DNA of 64,000 nt from Thiomicrorhabdus sp. (GCF_963677875.1 NZ_OY782566.1:248001-312000), one strand, 5' to 3'. Positions 8,731-17,544 are shown, numbered from the stretch's first letter. Numbers and translations are program-made. Notes: generated from the sequence alone by a model not told the origin.

Positions 8731-9504
8731 ATGCCACAGTCCGCCAAACACCCGAAAATTCTCCAGGATCTTGCCAATCTAAAGCACATCACCGAGGCAC
8801 GTATCGGTCTGCAACGCGCCGGTTCCAGTCTGGCTTCAAAGGAAATACTTAAATTCGACCTCGATCATGCGCGGGCACGCGATGCAGTCCACTTGCCCTT
8901 TCAGATCAAACAACTGGCGGAAAAAATTCATGCTCTTGGGGTAAACACGGTGGAAATTTCCTCAGCGGCCGACGATCGTATGACCTATCTGCAACGTCCC
9001 GATCTCGGGCGTAAACTTGGTTTGCAATCGCGCGAATTACTGCAGCAACAGACCGAAGAGGCGGATATTTGCATTGTTGTCGGCGATGGTTTGTCATCCA
9101 CCGCCATTCAACAGAATGCCCTGCCGTTTTTACAGCTGTTACTGCCGATGTGCCGGGATAGAGGCTGGACACTGGCTCCGATCCACCTCGCCAATCAGGC
9201 CCGCGTCGCTCTGGCGGACGAAGTCAGCGAACACTATCACGCTAAAATTGCGATCATTCTGATTGGGGAAAGACCGGGATTGAGTGCCGCCAACAGCATG
9301 GGAATCTATATGACTTATGCACCGAGAGTCGGACGTTCGGATGCCGAACGCAACTGTCTTTCCAATATTCGCCCCGGCGGGCAAAGCTATCAGGATGCGG
9401 TGGAATTATTGGTTCGACTTATGGATGGAGCGCTGAAAATGCGCCTTTCCGGCGTGCAACTTAAAGACGATAATCAGGAAAACCCGGCTATCGACATTAA
9501 GTGA
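8731..9504 (+). CDS. eutC: Ethanolamine ammonia-lyase small subunit EutC
   Basis: Small (beta) subunit of ethanolamine ammonia-lyase. It completes the cobalamin site with EutB. The 257-residue product has the family blocks ARIGLQRAGSSLASKEILKFDLDHARARDAVH, RPDLGRKLGL, DGLSSTAIQQNA, IGERPGLSAANSMGIYMTY and the C-terminal NCLSNIRPGGQSY. It lacks the long N-terminal extension of the enterobacterial protein. A GGAG Shine-Dalgarno at 8721-8724 precedes the ATG. It is cotranscribed with eutB and followed by a hairpin terminator at 9529-9575. Confidence 0.95.
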   Translation: MPQSAKHPKILQDLANLKHITEARIGLQRAGSSLASKEILKFDLDHARARDAVHLPFQIKQLAEKIHALGVNTVEISSAADDRMTYLQRPDLGRKLGLQSRELLQQQTEEADICIVVGDGLSSTAIQQNALPFLQLLLPMCRDRGWTLAPIHLANQARVALADEVSEHYHAKIAIILIGERPGLSAANSMGIYMTYAPRVGRSDAERNCLSNIRPGGQSYQDAVELLVRLMDGALKMRLSGVQLKDDNQENPAIDIK

Positions 9505-9528
9505 AGAACTCCGCGCGACTCATAAAAT

Positions 9529-9578
9529 AAAAAACCTCCATTCAGAGTTTTTTGGGGGCTTTTGGGAGGTTTTTTATT
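9529..9578 (+). terminator. Rho-independent terminator after eutBC
   Basis: Inverted repeat AAAAAACCTCC (9529-9539) and GGAGGTTTTTT (9565-9575) with a loop of about 25 nt, ending in a T run, 25 bp after the eutC stop. The A-rich left arm also gives a T run on the minus strand, so it may serve the convergent gene at 9606 too. Confidence 0.75.
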
Positions 9579-9605
9579 ATCCATTTGTTATCGAAGCCAA
9601 TCGAC

Positions 9606-9989
9606 TTAGTTTTCGATAATATCGAGAATGCGGCGGGTTTTTTCCATCATACGAATAATCGTACCGTCGACTTTAATGGAAATACTGCCGTCTTTTCCAA
9701 GTGGAACCACCACTTGCCCGCGACGATAGATATCATCCCCCAATACATCCCCCTTGCGGAGTTTTTTCTGCCAGCCCGGAGGTAAAGGTTTACCGCGTTC
9801 GGCATTTTTCTGCAGTCCGGGAGGAAGCGGCTTTCCAGACGAACCGATCGCCTGCGATGAATCGTCATCGCGATACTCTTTTTTAGACGCCTTCGGGTGA
9901 TTTTCGGCATGCTCCGACTTCGCCCAAACCAATGATGAAGCACTCGCCACCGCAACCGCCATCAAGGTACCAACAACTCTCTTTTTCAT
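9606..9989 (-). CDS. CigR/RcnB-like periplasmic protein
   Basis: A 127-residue secreted protein. Residues 1-23 form a signal peptide (MKKRVVGTLMAVAVAS...VWA). The mature part is charged, then carries two tandem PLPPG[LW]QK motifs (GKPLPPGLQKN, GKPLPPGWQKK). A C-terminal segment GDVLGDDIYRRGQ...SIKVDGTIIRMMEKTRRILDI follows. This arrangement is known from proteins annotated as CigR-family or RcnB-like. CigR is an inner-membrane anti-virulence regulator in Salmonella, but a role here cannot be derived. The start at 9989 is favoured over 10049 because it begins the signal peptide and has GAGG about 9 bases upstream. Confidence 0.7.
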   Translation of the reverse strand: MKKRVVGTLMAVAVASASSLVWAKSEHAENHPKASKKEYRDDDSSQAIGSSGKPLPPGLQKNAERGKPLPPGWQKKLRKGDVLGDDIYRRGQVVVPLGKDGSISIKVDGTIIRMMEKTRRILDIIEN

Positions 9990-10177
9990 AATCGAAACCT
10001 CAAAGTTCAACAATCCATTCCTTTGGAAGATTCCCCAAGCATCCTCCAAGCCGTGAATTCAGAGTAATTCCCCCGAAAATAAAAAGCAATCCACAGCAAA
10101 ATAAATTCACTATTTCTTACGATTTTTTAACTTTTTCGCCAAGAATGACAATTGTTTCTCTTATCAGGCTTTTCCTC

Positions 10178-10183
10178 TACAAT
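10178..10183 (+). promoter_or_regulatory. Candidate -10 element of hemH
   Basis: TACAAT at 10178-10183, with TTGTTT at 10152-10157 as a poorly spaced -35. If it is used, transcription starts near 10190, downstream of the in-frame ATG at 10145. That supports the TTG at 10217 as the hemH start. Confidence 0.4.
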
Positions 10184-10216
10184 AGCCTGTCGGACTTAAT
10201 CGATTGGAGAAGCATT

Positions 10217-11320
10217 TTGGAATATCGCGGAATTTCCGGCTATCAACACGGCTCTGACAGCGCCACTGGCGTTTTGATCACCAACCTGGGAACACCTGAC
10301 GCTCCTACCAAAGAGGCACTCAAGCCCTACCTGAGAGAATTTCTGATGGATCCGCGAGTGGTGGAACCGCCACCATCCCGCTGGGTTTGGCGTTTGATTC
10401 TGGAAGGAATCATTTTGAACACTCGTCCGGCCAAATCCGCAGAAGCCTATGCCACCGTCTGGGACAGCGAAGGCCCCGGTTCGCCACTGCTGAATATCTC
10501 CAGCCGCCAGCTCGACGCCATTGCCGAACGTCTGACTCCGTATTTCACGGGACGAGTCGAATTCGCTCTGGGCATGCGCTACGGTAATCCATCGATTGCC
10601 AGCGCTTTGCAAACGCTGCAGGATAAAGGCTGCCAACGCATTATCGTCCTGCCGCTTTATCCTCAGTATGCGGCCGCCACCAGTGCATCAACCATGGATG
10701 CCGTCAGTGCCGAATTGCAAACCTGGCGCTGGGTACCCGACTTGCGATTTGTCAGTCACTATCACCGCCATCCCGGCTATATCAAAGCCTTGGCCAACAG
10801 TATCCGCGAACACCAGAAAATTCACGGCAAACCACAGAAACTGGTGATGTCTTATCATGGTGTGCCGCAGCGTTACCACGACAACGGCGACCCTTACTAT
10901 TGCGAATGCCACACGACTTCTCGCCTGCTGGCTCGTGAGCTGGATCTGAACGACGACGAATACATGGTCACATTCCAATCGCTGTTCGGTAAAGAGGAGT
11001 GGATCAAGCCCTATACCGACGCCACCATGAAATCCTTGCCGTCGGAAGGTATCAAAAACGTACAGGTTATCTGCCCTGGCTTCTCGGCGGATTGTCTGGA
11101 GACCATTGAAGAGATCGGCGAAGAAAACCGTGAATATTTCGAAGAAGCCGGCGGAGAAAAATTCAGCTTCATTCGCTGTCTGAACGATCGGGCCGACCAC
11201 GCGGATGCGCTTACCGATGTACTGTTGCAAAACCTTCAAGGTTGGCTGGATGCCGGAGAAGACGAAGCAGAACGCTTATTGGTTAAAACGCAGGCAAAAG
11301 CCAAAGGCTGCCCGTTTTAA
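10217..11320 (+). CDS. hemH: Ferrochelatase
   Basis: Inserts Fe(II) into protoporphyrin IX in the last step of protoheme synthesis. Family blocks are VLITNLGTPDAPT, the LREFLMDPRVVE segment, GMRYGNPSI, LPLYPQYAAATSAS, VMSYHGVPQRY (catalytic His), CHTTSRLL, TFQSLFGKEEW and CPGFSADCLETIEEI (conserved Glu pair region). A TTG start at 10217 is chosen: GGAGA at 10206-10210 lies 6 bases upstream, the product (367 residues) then starts like other ferrochelatases, and a TACAAT box lies between it and the ATG at 10145. ATG 10145 would add 24 residues unlike the family. It is flanked by unrelated genes and probably monocistronic. Confidence 0.95.
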   Translation: MEYRGISGYQHGSDSATGVLITNLGTPDAPTKEALKPYLREFLMDPRVVEPPPSRWVWRLILEGIILNTRPAKSAEAYATVWDSEGPGSPLLNISSRQLDAIAERLTPYFTGRVEFALGMRYGNPSIASALQTLQDKGCQRIIVLPLYPQYAAATSASTMDAVSAELQTWRWVPDLRFVSHYHRHPGYIKALANSIREHQKIHGKPQKLVMSYHGVPQRYHDNGDPYYCECHTTSRLLARELDLNDDEYMVTFQSLFGKEEWIKPYTDATMKSLPSEGIKNVQVICPGFSADCLETIEEIGEENREYFEEAGGEKFSFIRCLNDRADHADALTDVLLQNLQGWLDAGEDEAERLLVKTQAKAKGCPF

Positions 11321-11365
11321 TCCGTAAGTTTTATCTGTAACTTTTATCTGCCAGCGCAAAAAATA

Positions 11366-11390
11366 AAAAACGGGGTTCAACCCCGTTTTT
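11366..11390. terminator. Bidirectional terminator between hemH and the DUF523/DUF1722 gene
   Basis: AAAAACGGGG-TTCAA-CCCCGTTTTT forms a nearly perfect stem with an A tract on one side and a T tract on the other, between two convergent genes. It can act on either strand. Confidence 0.85.
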
Positions 11391-11407
11391 GGTTTTCTGC
11401 CTGCGGT

Positions 11408-12388
11408 TTAGGATTTATAAGCCTGCAAATGCGACCTAAGCGCCAGTTCCGGCGGATAAGGATCAAGAATAACCTGCCCCTGAAGATACTCGCTGCCGTA
11501 GCGATGGATAAACTGCTGTAGCAGTTTCATCACGCTGATCAAGGGAATAATGCCTTCTTTGAATTCCTGTAAAGTGTTGCGAAACAGTTCTTTTTCCGCG
11601 TCACCGACCTGTTTTTTAAAGTAACCGTACATATGCTCAAGGGTATTCAGCATTTTGCCCTTATTGCTTTTGGTCGCCAGCAATCGATGAAGCAATTCTT
11701 CATAGACTTGCAGGCTCTCCTGCAGCGTGTCTTTACGGGCTTCGGCTGCAATCGGCCCCATCTGCCGGTACAGCGACTCGTTTTTAGACAGTAACAAATA
11801 CTTATGATCGCGATGAAACGCCTGTAAATCGGCCACTCCCGGTTGCTGCTGCAGAAAATTCCGCCAACGCGCCAAGGTAAAAACGTGCAGCATAAAGTTT
11901 TCTCTCAGCCACGGGTCTTGCAGCCGTCCCTCTTCTTCAATCGCGATCCACGGCAATGTCTCTTGCAAGCGCTTGGTAAACACCCCCTGATCCATCGGAT
12001 CCTGAGAACCGAACCACTCTCCGCTCGGACGATACACTTTGATTCTCTCAAGACCACAACTTGGTGAACGCGACTTGACCACCGCACCGTCCAAAGATTG
12101 CTTCTGCAGAAAAGCCAGTTTTTTCTCGGTATAGTCCAATAAACCGTCGGTTACATCACGGCCGCTTTTGGTTCCGACGACGCGAATCGAACCATTGCCT
12201 TGCACCAGACGGATCGGTTCGCGCGGCGTGCCCAATACCGGCGCCTCAGGACAAAATTTGAAGAAATCGGCATAAGCTGCCAATTGATGGATGACAAATT
12301 CATCCTGAGCATGACCGCCGTTATAACGGCATTCGCATCCGCTCAGACAATCCGACAAGGCAATTTTCAGTCTGGGAAACTCGTTCAC
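11408..12388 (-). CDS. DUF523 and DUF1722 domain protein (YbgA-type C-terminus)
   Basis: A 326-residue two-domain protein. The N-terminal DUF523 region (about 8-150) has ALSDCLSGCECRYNGGH, CPEAPVLGTPREPIRLV and KSRSPSCG. The repeated cysteines suggest metal or Fe-S binding, which is inferred. The C-terminal DUF1722 domain (about 185-310) is the YbgA domain: FHRDHKYLLLSKNESLYRQMG, then HMYGYFKKQVGDAEKE and IPLISVMKLLQQFIHRYG. In many proteobacteria this gene is next to photolyase and folM-like genes. Here folM lies immediately upstream (26 bp gap, same strand), while the photolyase gene is 11 kb away. Function is not established. Confidence 0.85.
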   Translation of the reverse strand: MNEFPRLKIALSDCLSGCECRYNGGHAQDEFVIHQLAAYADFFKFCPEAPVLGTPREPIRLVQGNGSIRVVGTKSGRDVTDGLLDYTEKKLAFLQKQSLDGAVVKSRSPSCGLERIKVYRPSGEWFGSQDPMDQGVFTKRLQETLPWIAIEEEGRLQDPWLRENFMLHVFTLARWRNFLQQQPGVADLQAFHRDHKYLLLSKNESLYRQMGPIAAEARKDTLQESLQVYEELLHRLLATKSNKGKMLNTLEHMYGYFKKQVGDAEKELFRNTLQEFKEGIIPLISVMKLLQQFIHRYGSEYLQGQVILDPYPPELALRSHLQAYKS

Positions 12389-12414
12389 GATACACTCCTT
12401 GTCAATTTACTCGT

Positions 12415-13131
12415 TTAAAGATGTCTTCCGCCGTCTACCGGTAAGCTTAAACCAGTACTGTAGGGACTGTTCATTAAATAATGCACCGCCTGCCAGACCA
12501 CATCCGGTCCCGGTTCGATGCCGATGGCCGACTGCCTGATGCGTTCCCGGCGGTAATCTTCGGGATCATCTTCATGAAACATGATCAACCCCGGAGCGAT
12601 ATCATTGACCTTGATCTCCGGTGCCAGCCGCTTGGAGAACTGCTTACTCATATTCTGCATCGCCGCCTTGCTGGCAAGATAGGCGATGGTCTGCTCATTG
12701 GTTCCCTGAACGCTACTGTCGGAAATGGAAATGATATCCTTCACCCCCTTTCCTCGGCGCAGCAAGGGTTCAAACGCCAGATTCAACCGATAGGGAACTT
12801 CAACGTGGATGCGAAAAGTTTCCTGATAGAGTTGAGGTTCAAGAATCATCTCGCTGTCTTTTCGCCAGATGGAAGCATTGTGAATCAAAGCACGCAAGTC
12901 GTTCACCTTACTGCGCAGCAGGTCGATAAAATCGTCAATCGTAGCGGCATTGCGGAAATCAACCTGAATCGCATGCGCCCCGGCTTGACGCAGTTCTTTT
13001 ACTTCGTCCGTTTCCCGACGATAAGTAAACAATACCGGATATTCCCCTTCTTCCAGTAACCGTCGAACCAAATGGGCACCGACTCTTCGTCCGCCTCCGG
13101 TCACCAGAACCGCTCCATTTAATTTTTCCAA
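12415..13131 (-). CDS. folM: FolM-like dihydromonapterin/dihydrofolate reductase (SDR family)
   Basis: A short-chain dehydrogenase of 238 residues related to pteridine reductases, expected to use NADPH to reduce dihydromonapterin or dihydrofolate. The nucleotide-binding motif is a TGGGRRVG variant at residues 11-18, typical of FolM/PTR1 rather than TGxxxGIG. Others are LIHNAS (NAG-like), catalytic YLASKAAM (Tyr and Lys spaced by three), and NDIAPGLI. The start is TTG at 13131 with GAGG at 13137-13140. The downstream DUF523/DUF1722 gene is likely cotranscribed. folE2 elsewhere in the window fits the same pterin/folate theme, but the exact substrate is inferred. Confidence 0.8.
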   Translation of the reverse strand: MEKLNGAVLVTGGGRRVGAHLVRRLLEEGEYPVLFTYRRETDEVKELRQAGAHAIQVDFRNAATIDDFIDLLRSKVNDLRALIHNASIWRKDSEMILEPQLYQETFRIHVEVPYRLNLAFEPLLRRGKGVKDIISISDSSVQGTNEQTIAYLASKAAMQNMSKQFSKRLAPEIKVNDIAPGLIMFHEDDPEDYRRERIRQSAIGIEPGPDVVWQAVHYLMNSPYSTGLSLPVDGGRHL

Positions 13132-13379
13132 ACCAACCTCTCTTCAAAGCAGACGAACAGCCTTCAAAAAACGAAAACCTGCGACCTTTTTTTAGCGCTC
13201 AAGCACATCCTACCATGTTAGGCAATGCCGATGCCGGTTGCGTGAACTTTTGCCATGAGAATGAAAACAGTGCGCGCCGACGCTCTACTTTTTTTCAAGC
13301 GTATCAATCTGCGGCGGACGCATGGAAGAAAAAAAGAGTTGGCACGGACGGCAAAACAAGGCGATTTTGAAAACGGCCG

Positions 13380-14570
13380 CTAAGGCGTGCGCACTGCTTC
13401 CGGAGCAATGCGTCCGGCCAGAATTCCGGCCAGTAGCACAAAGCCGGCCGAGAATAAAAGACAGGCTTCCATGCCGGCGATCTGATAGACGTAACCGGAC
13501 AAGACCGTTCCCGCCAAACGCCCTCCGGCATTTGCCATATAGTAGAAACCAACGTCTTTTGATGTTCCGTCGGCATCGGCAAAACTGACGATCAGATAAG
13601 AATGCACCGCCGAATTCAGAGCGAAAGCCACCGCAAACAGAGCCAAACCAATCAAAATCACCGCCTGCGGTTGCAAAGCAAGCGCCAACGCCATGAAGAG
13701 CGGCACACCACTCAAAGCCAGAGCAAGCACTTTGGCGGTATTCGGCGTCGGATTACCGTGTCGTCGGGTCCATTTCGGTGCCGAAGCCTGAACCACTCCA
13801 TAGCCGATAACCCACGCTGCCAGAAAGCTACCCACTTCCAAGTGATCCCAGCCGAGAACCGACACCAGATAGACCGGCAAAGCCACCACAAACCAGACAT
13901 CCCGTGCGCCGAACAGAAAAAAACGTGCCGCCGACAAACGGTTGATTGCCGGGCTTTTGGAAAACATTTCTGCGAATTTGGATTTATTGCTGGCCTGACC
14001 AATCCCGCCGTCCAGCAGCATCACCGACACCAGCCACGCCACAGCCAGCATTGCCGCCATCAGTTGCAAAGCCACTTCAAAACCAACCCATTGCAAAAGA
14101 CCGGCTCCCAGGAAGAACCCGACCCCTTTCAGCGCGTTTTTCGATCCGGTCAGAACGGCGACCCAACGGTAAAGAGCGCCGTCCGCCTCCGATGCCAGTG
14201 ACTTGATACTGCTTTTGGCGCTCATTTTATTGAGGTCCTTGGCAATCCCGGACAGGGCCTGGGCAAACATAACATAGGCAACCGTCAACCAGCTTGGATC
14301 AACGGTCAGCATCAGCAGAGCCGCAATCTGCAGAAACAGACCGAGATTCATCGTAACCTTCAGACCAAGGTTGGCGCCGAGCCAGCCGCCGAAAAGATTG
14401 GTCACGATGCCGAAAAACTCATAAAACAGAAACAGCATTGCGATCTCCAGCGGAGAATAACCGAGATCGTGAAAAAACAGCAGCACCAACATCCGCAGAG
14501 CGCCGTCTGTCAGCGTAAAAGCCCAATAGTTGGCGGTCACGATTCCGTACTGTTTTAACGCTCTGTCCAT
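13380..14570 (-). CDS. arsJ: Organoarsenical efflux MFS transporter ArsJ
   Basis: A 396-residue major-facilitator protein with about 11-12 transmembrane helices. Its N-terminus carries the ArsJ signature (YGIVTANYWAFTLTDGALRM, LFLFYEFFGIVTNLFGGWLG, then AQALSGIAKDLNKMSAKS). ArsJ exports 1-arseno-3-phosphoglycerate, which GAPDH makes when arsenate replaces phosphate. The product decays outside the cell, giving net arsenate extrusion. The GAPDH gene lies 27 bp upstream on the same strand, the expected pairing. It is the last gene of the leftward arsenic operon. No clear hairpin was found after it. Confidence 0.93.
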   Translation of the reverse strand: MDRALKQYGIVTANYWAFTLTDGALRMLVLLFFHDLGYSPLEIAMLFLFYEFFGIVTNLFGGWLGANLGLKVTMNLGLFLQIAALLMLTVDPSWLTVAYVMFAQALSGIAKDLNKMSAKSSIKSLASEADGALYRWVAVLTGSKNALKGVGFFLGAGLLQWVGFEVALQLMAAMLAVAWLVSVMLLDGGIGQASNKSKFAEMFSKSPAINRLSAARFFLFGARDVWFVVALPVYLVSVLGWDHLEVGSFLAAWVIGYGVVQASAPKWTRRHGNPTPNTAKVLALALSGVPLFMALALALQPQAVILIGLALFAVAFALNSAVHSYLIVSFADADGTSKDVGFYYMANAGGRLAGTVLSGYVYQIAGMEACLLFSAGFVLLAGILAGRIAPEAVRTP

Positions 14571-14597
14571 CCTTGCTGCTCCTGTCCGTCTTGCTGT

Positions 14598-15623
14598 TTA
14601 AAGAGCGCGGTTGGCGCGACCGGCCTTCTCCGCCAATTCCATCATCCGCGCCACATAACCGATTTCATTGTCGTACCAGGCAAGCACTTTCAACTGAGTG
14701 CCATCAACGACCATTGTTGACAAGGCATCAATTACGCTTGAGCAACGCTCCCCTTCATAATCGACCGAAACCAGCGGACGTTCTTCATACCCCAAAATGT
14801 CTTTCAAATCTCCCTCGGAAGCTGTCTTAAACAGTTCGTTGACTTCTTCGACACAGGTCTCCCGTTTCATTTCCAGTGTCAAATCGGTCAAAGAAGCATT
14901 CATCAGCGGCACACGAACCGCCAATCCGTTCAGACGGCCGTTCAATTCCGGAAAAATCGTGCCGATCGCTTTGGCCGAACCGGTGCTGGTCGGGATCAAA
15001 GATTCGAATCCGGCACGTGCGCGACGCAAATCCTTATGCCCGTGATCAACCACTTTCTGTGTATTGGTACGGTCATGCATCGTTAAAATCGTGCCGTGTT
15101 TCACGCCGATCTTTTCGTGCAGAACTTTGATCACCGGCGCAATGCAGTTAGTGGTACAGGAAGCCGCTGTCATAATGGGATCTTCGCCCGGGACGAAAAT
15201 ATGATCATTCACGCCCATCACAATATTTTTAACATCTTCTTTCATCGGCGCCGCAACAATCACCTGCTTGATCCCCTGATCAAGATACGCCTGCAATGAT
15301 TCGCGGGTACGGAAGCGTCCGGTCGATTCAATCACGACATCCACGCCCAAAGCCGCCCAGTCGGTGTCTTCGATTTTTTCGTTCTGTGAGTAACTGATCG
15401 CATGACCGTTGATCACAATCTGATCATGGTCTTCTTCCGCCAGATGGTGCCAGCGACCGTGCGCCGAATCGAAGTTCAGCAAATGTGCCGACCCATAAGC
15501 ATCGGTGGCAATCTCGTTGATATGCACAAACTCGATTTCCGGAGAATCGAAAGCGACCCTTAATGCCAGACGCCCCATGCGCCCGAAACCGTTAATTGCA
15601 ACTTTGATTTTCATTTTCTTCAT
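14598..15623 (-). CDS. ArsJ-associated glyceraldehyde-3-phosphate dehydrogenase
   Basis: Type I NAD-dependent GAPDH of 341 residues. The Rossmann start is [16 protein letters not shown]. The catalytic Cys lies in [13 protein letters not shown], and other motifs are [33 protein letters not shown] (phosphate-binding) and [12 protein letters not shown]. Its place between arsJ and the other ars genes identifies it as the dedicated arsenate-using GAPDH that forms 1-arseno-3-phosphoglycerate for ArsJ. A glycolytic copy is expected elsewhere. ATG 15623 is chosen because AGGAAG lies 7 bases upstream. An earlier ATG at 15650 would add MRARTGSKG, which is not homologous. Confidence 0.92.
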   Translation of the reverse strand: MKKMKIKVAINGFGRMGRLALRVAFDSPEIEFVHINEIATDAYGSAHLLNFDSAHGRWHHLAEEDHDQIVINGHAISYSQNEKIEDTDWAALGVDVVIESTGRFRTRESLQAYLDQGIKQVIVAAPMKEDVKNIVMGVNDHIFVPGEDPIMTAASCTTNCIAPVIKVLHEKIGVKHGTILTMHDRTNTQKVVDHGHKDLRRARAGFESLIPTSTGSAKAIGTIFPELNGRLNGLAVRVPLMNASLTDLTLEMKRETCVEEVNELFKTASEGDLKDILGYEERPLVSVDYEGERCSSVIDALSTMVVDGTQLKVLAWYDNEIGYVARMMELAEKAGRANRAL

Positions 15624-15747
15624 ACCTTTACTTCCTGTTCTCGCGCGCATTAGACCAGCTTAATGTGACATACAAGTGACGTTTTGCCGGTTTTTAATAA
15701 GAAATTTTACTTAAGTTGATCATTGTCAATTTTCAGCGAATCTCGAC

Positions 15748-16365
15748 TTACTTAAGAATTGACTTAAGCCACTCTTCGACCATCGCTTTGGTTGGAACGC
15801 TGCCGCTATGTACCACCTTTTCATTAATGACTACTCCTGGCGTACTCATCACACCGTAAGACGCGATTTTCGAGAGATCTTCCTCTTTACGCAGACAAAT
15901 TGTCAGCTGCAATTGTTCCGCAACGTTTTCGATCAGCCGGGCAGTTTGATCGCAGTTTTTGCAACCGCTGCCCAATACCTTGACCTGGATTGCATCGTTA
16001 CTGCAGCAATCAGAAGACGCCTCACAGCACGAGGAGGATTTTTTCTCCGATTCCGGACGATCACTGCAGCAGTCCGACGAATCGCAGCAACTCTCAGAAG
16101 CCGTGACTTTTTCCCGGTCTTCCGGTGCGCAGCAAGCAACACCGCAAGCGACACATTCTCCTCGAGCGTTTTTGAACATCGGGCAAAATCCGCTAAAAGA
16201 AGCCTGAACAGCATTTGCCGCCATTGCCAGAGCGATCCAGAAAATCCAATTTTCCGTCAGATCGATCTGCCCCAGAAAATGCGCAACCACAATCAAAATC
16301 ACCATAAAAACGGCAAACATCCGTAACGGACGATTTCCCTTGACCACTGAAGTATTCATTTCCAT
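15748..16365 (-). CDS. DUF2892-like membrane domain fused through a Cys-rich linker to a thioredoxin-like domain
   Basis: A 205-residue fusion. Residues 15-32 and 38-55 are two membrane helices ending in SFSGFCPMFK, like YgaP/DUF2892 proteins. Residues 61-121 hold 13 cysteines, mostly as CC pairs (C78-79, C93-94, C99-100, C113-114, C120-121). Residues 126-205 form a small redox thioredoxin fold (TM0996/MTH895 type) with CKNC at 135-138 and a cis-Pro loop MSTPGVVIN. Within an arsenic operon it could bind As(III) and/or pass electrons to a reductase or the neighbouring permease (inference). The same thioredoxin type occurs beside permeases in other ars clusters. The cysteine linker length is notable. 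Confidence 0.8.
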   Translation of the reverse strand: MEMNTSVVKGNRPLRMFAVFMVILIVVAHFLGQIDLTENWIFWIALAMAANAVQASFSGFCPMFKNARGECVACGVACCAPEDREKVTASESCCDSSDCCSDRPESEKKSSSCCEASSDCCSNDAIQVKVLGSGCKNCDQTARLIENVAEQLQLTICLRKEEDLSKIASYGVMSTPGVVINEKVVHSGSVPTKAMVEEWLKSILK

Positions 16366-16407
16366 ACCTTTTCCTTGCTTCCTTTAAAAAACAGAACTCA
16401 TAGAGCT

Positions 16408-17367
16408 CTAATACAAATAATTGAACAGCCAGCCGACCAGAATGAAAGCCAGACTCAACACCGAAACAAACACGGCCAGCATCGGCCACTGCACCACCTT
16501 TCTTAAAATCAGCAGTTCCGGCAAAGACAGCGCGGCAATACTCATCATAAATGCCAGACTGGTGCCGACCGGCACCCCTTTATGCAACATTGCTTCGATC
16601 ACCGGAATCACTCCGGTGGCATTCGAATACAAGGGGATTCCCAACAGCACCGCTGCCGGAACATTCCACCAGCTGCCGTCGGCAAGATAAGACTCAATCC
16701 AGTCGGAAGGGACAAAACCATGAAAGGCCGCGCCGAGCGCAATTCCCGCCAATACCCACCAGCCGACGCGGCGCACAATCACTTCGACCTCCTTGCGGGC
16801 AAAATCGTGACGCGCGCGCAGACTCAACGATCGCTGCGCCTGCTGCTCCGCCTGTTGGCGTGCTTTGATGTCCCACACATAAGACTCGACCCAACGTTCC
16901 GGTTTGAACAATTCAATCAGAATCGAGCCGAAATAAGCCACTGCCCAGCCAATCAGCAGATACCACAGCGCAAATTCCCACCCGAGAATGCTCATTAACA
17001 GAATAAGAGCAACCTCATTGATCATCGGACTGGCAATTAAAAACGCAAAGGTAATGCCGAGCGGGATTCGCGCTTCGACAAACCCGATAAATAAAGGTAC
17101 CGAAGAACAGGAACAAAAAGGCGTCGCCGAACCGAGCAAAATCGCCAGAGAACGTCCAATCCACTTCGGTTTCCCCTGCACAATTTCGCGGATGCGCTCA
17201 CTGGAAACATAGGCTCTCAGCCAAGCCATCAAATAAATGACCCCCACCAAAAGCGCAAATATTTTGCTGACATCCATCACGAAAAATTGCACAGCACTGC
17301 CCAGCTGACTCTGTTCCTCCAGATCAAACAGATCAAACGCAACCCAATTTCCCAAAGATTCAAACAC
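16408..17367 (-). CDS. Permease of the ArsP/DUF318 type in the arsenic operon
   Basis: A 319-residue integral membrane protein with about 8-9 helices. The signature ATPFCSCSSVPLFIGFVEA and the following PLGITFAFLIASPMINEVA are hallmarks of the DUF318 permease family, in which ArsP exports trivalent organoarsenicals. The CSC motif at the helix is the probable thiol metal site. A cytoplasmic loop (about 150-185) is rich in Gln, Arg and Lys. The start is GTG at 17367 with GAGGTGG just upstream. It is the first gene of the leftward operon, 42 bp from the Cys-rich thioredoxin fusion, and is driven by the promoter at 17517-17544. The substrate (As species or another metal) is inferred from context. 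Confidence 0.82.
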   Translation of the reverse strand: MFESLGNWVAFDLFDLEEQSQLGSAVQFFVMDVSKIFALLVGVIYLMAWLRAYVSSERIREIVQGKPKWIGRSLAILLGSATPFCSCSSVPLFIGFVEARIPLGITFAFLIASPMINEVALILLMSILGWEFALWYLLIGWAVAYFGSILIELFKPERWVESYVWDIKARQQAEQQAQRSLSLRARHDFARKEVEVIVRRVGWWVLAGIALGAAFHGFVPSDWIESYLADGSWWNVPAAVLLGIPLYSNATGVIPVIEAMLHKGVPVGTSLAFMMSIAALSLPELLILRKVVQWPMLAVFVSVLSLAFILVGWLFNYLY

Positions 17368-17516
17368 TGAACCACCTCACCCGTTTTTTACCGAACGCCC
17401 CTCAATCGGGCAATGCCATTTAAGTCTTCCCTTTTAAGTCTTTTTGCCCCGTCGAAAGAAGAGGCTTTTCTTTGCCTGCAACAATCCCTAAAATAAAAAT
17501 GAATAAGACGGATAAA

Positions 17517-17544
17517 AGTATATCCGCATAAGCAGATATGTAAA
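17517..17544 (-). promoter_or_regulatory. Promoter of the leftward ars operon
   Basis: On the minus strand TTTACA (17539-17544) and TATACT (17517-17522) are separated by 16 bp, close to the sigma70 consensus. It lies about 150 bp before the GTG start of the permease. The spacer is almost wholly occupied by the palindrome at 17520-17539. Confidence 0.6.
17520..17539. promoter_or_regulatory. Putative ArsR operator palindrome
   Basis: ATATCCGCATAAGCAGATAT is a 20-bp imperfect palindrome (16 of 20 positions symmetric) inside the -35/-10 spacer of the leftward promoter. It lies 140 bp from the divergent arsR gene. ArsR/SmtB repressors bind AT-rich dyads of this kind. Repressor binding here is inferred. 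Confidence 0.55.

Noticed and set aside
13304..13582. A 92-codon minus-strand frame at the end of arsJ
   Set aside because: It overlaps the 3' part of arsJ in another frame and shows no homology.
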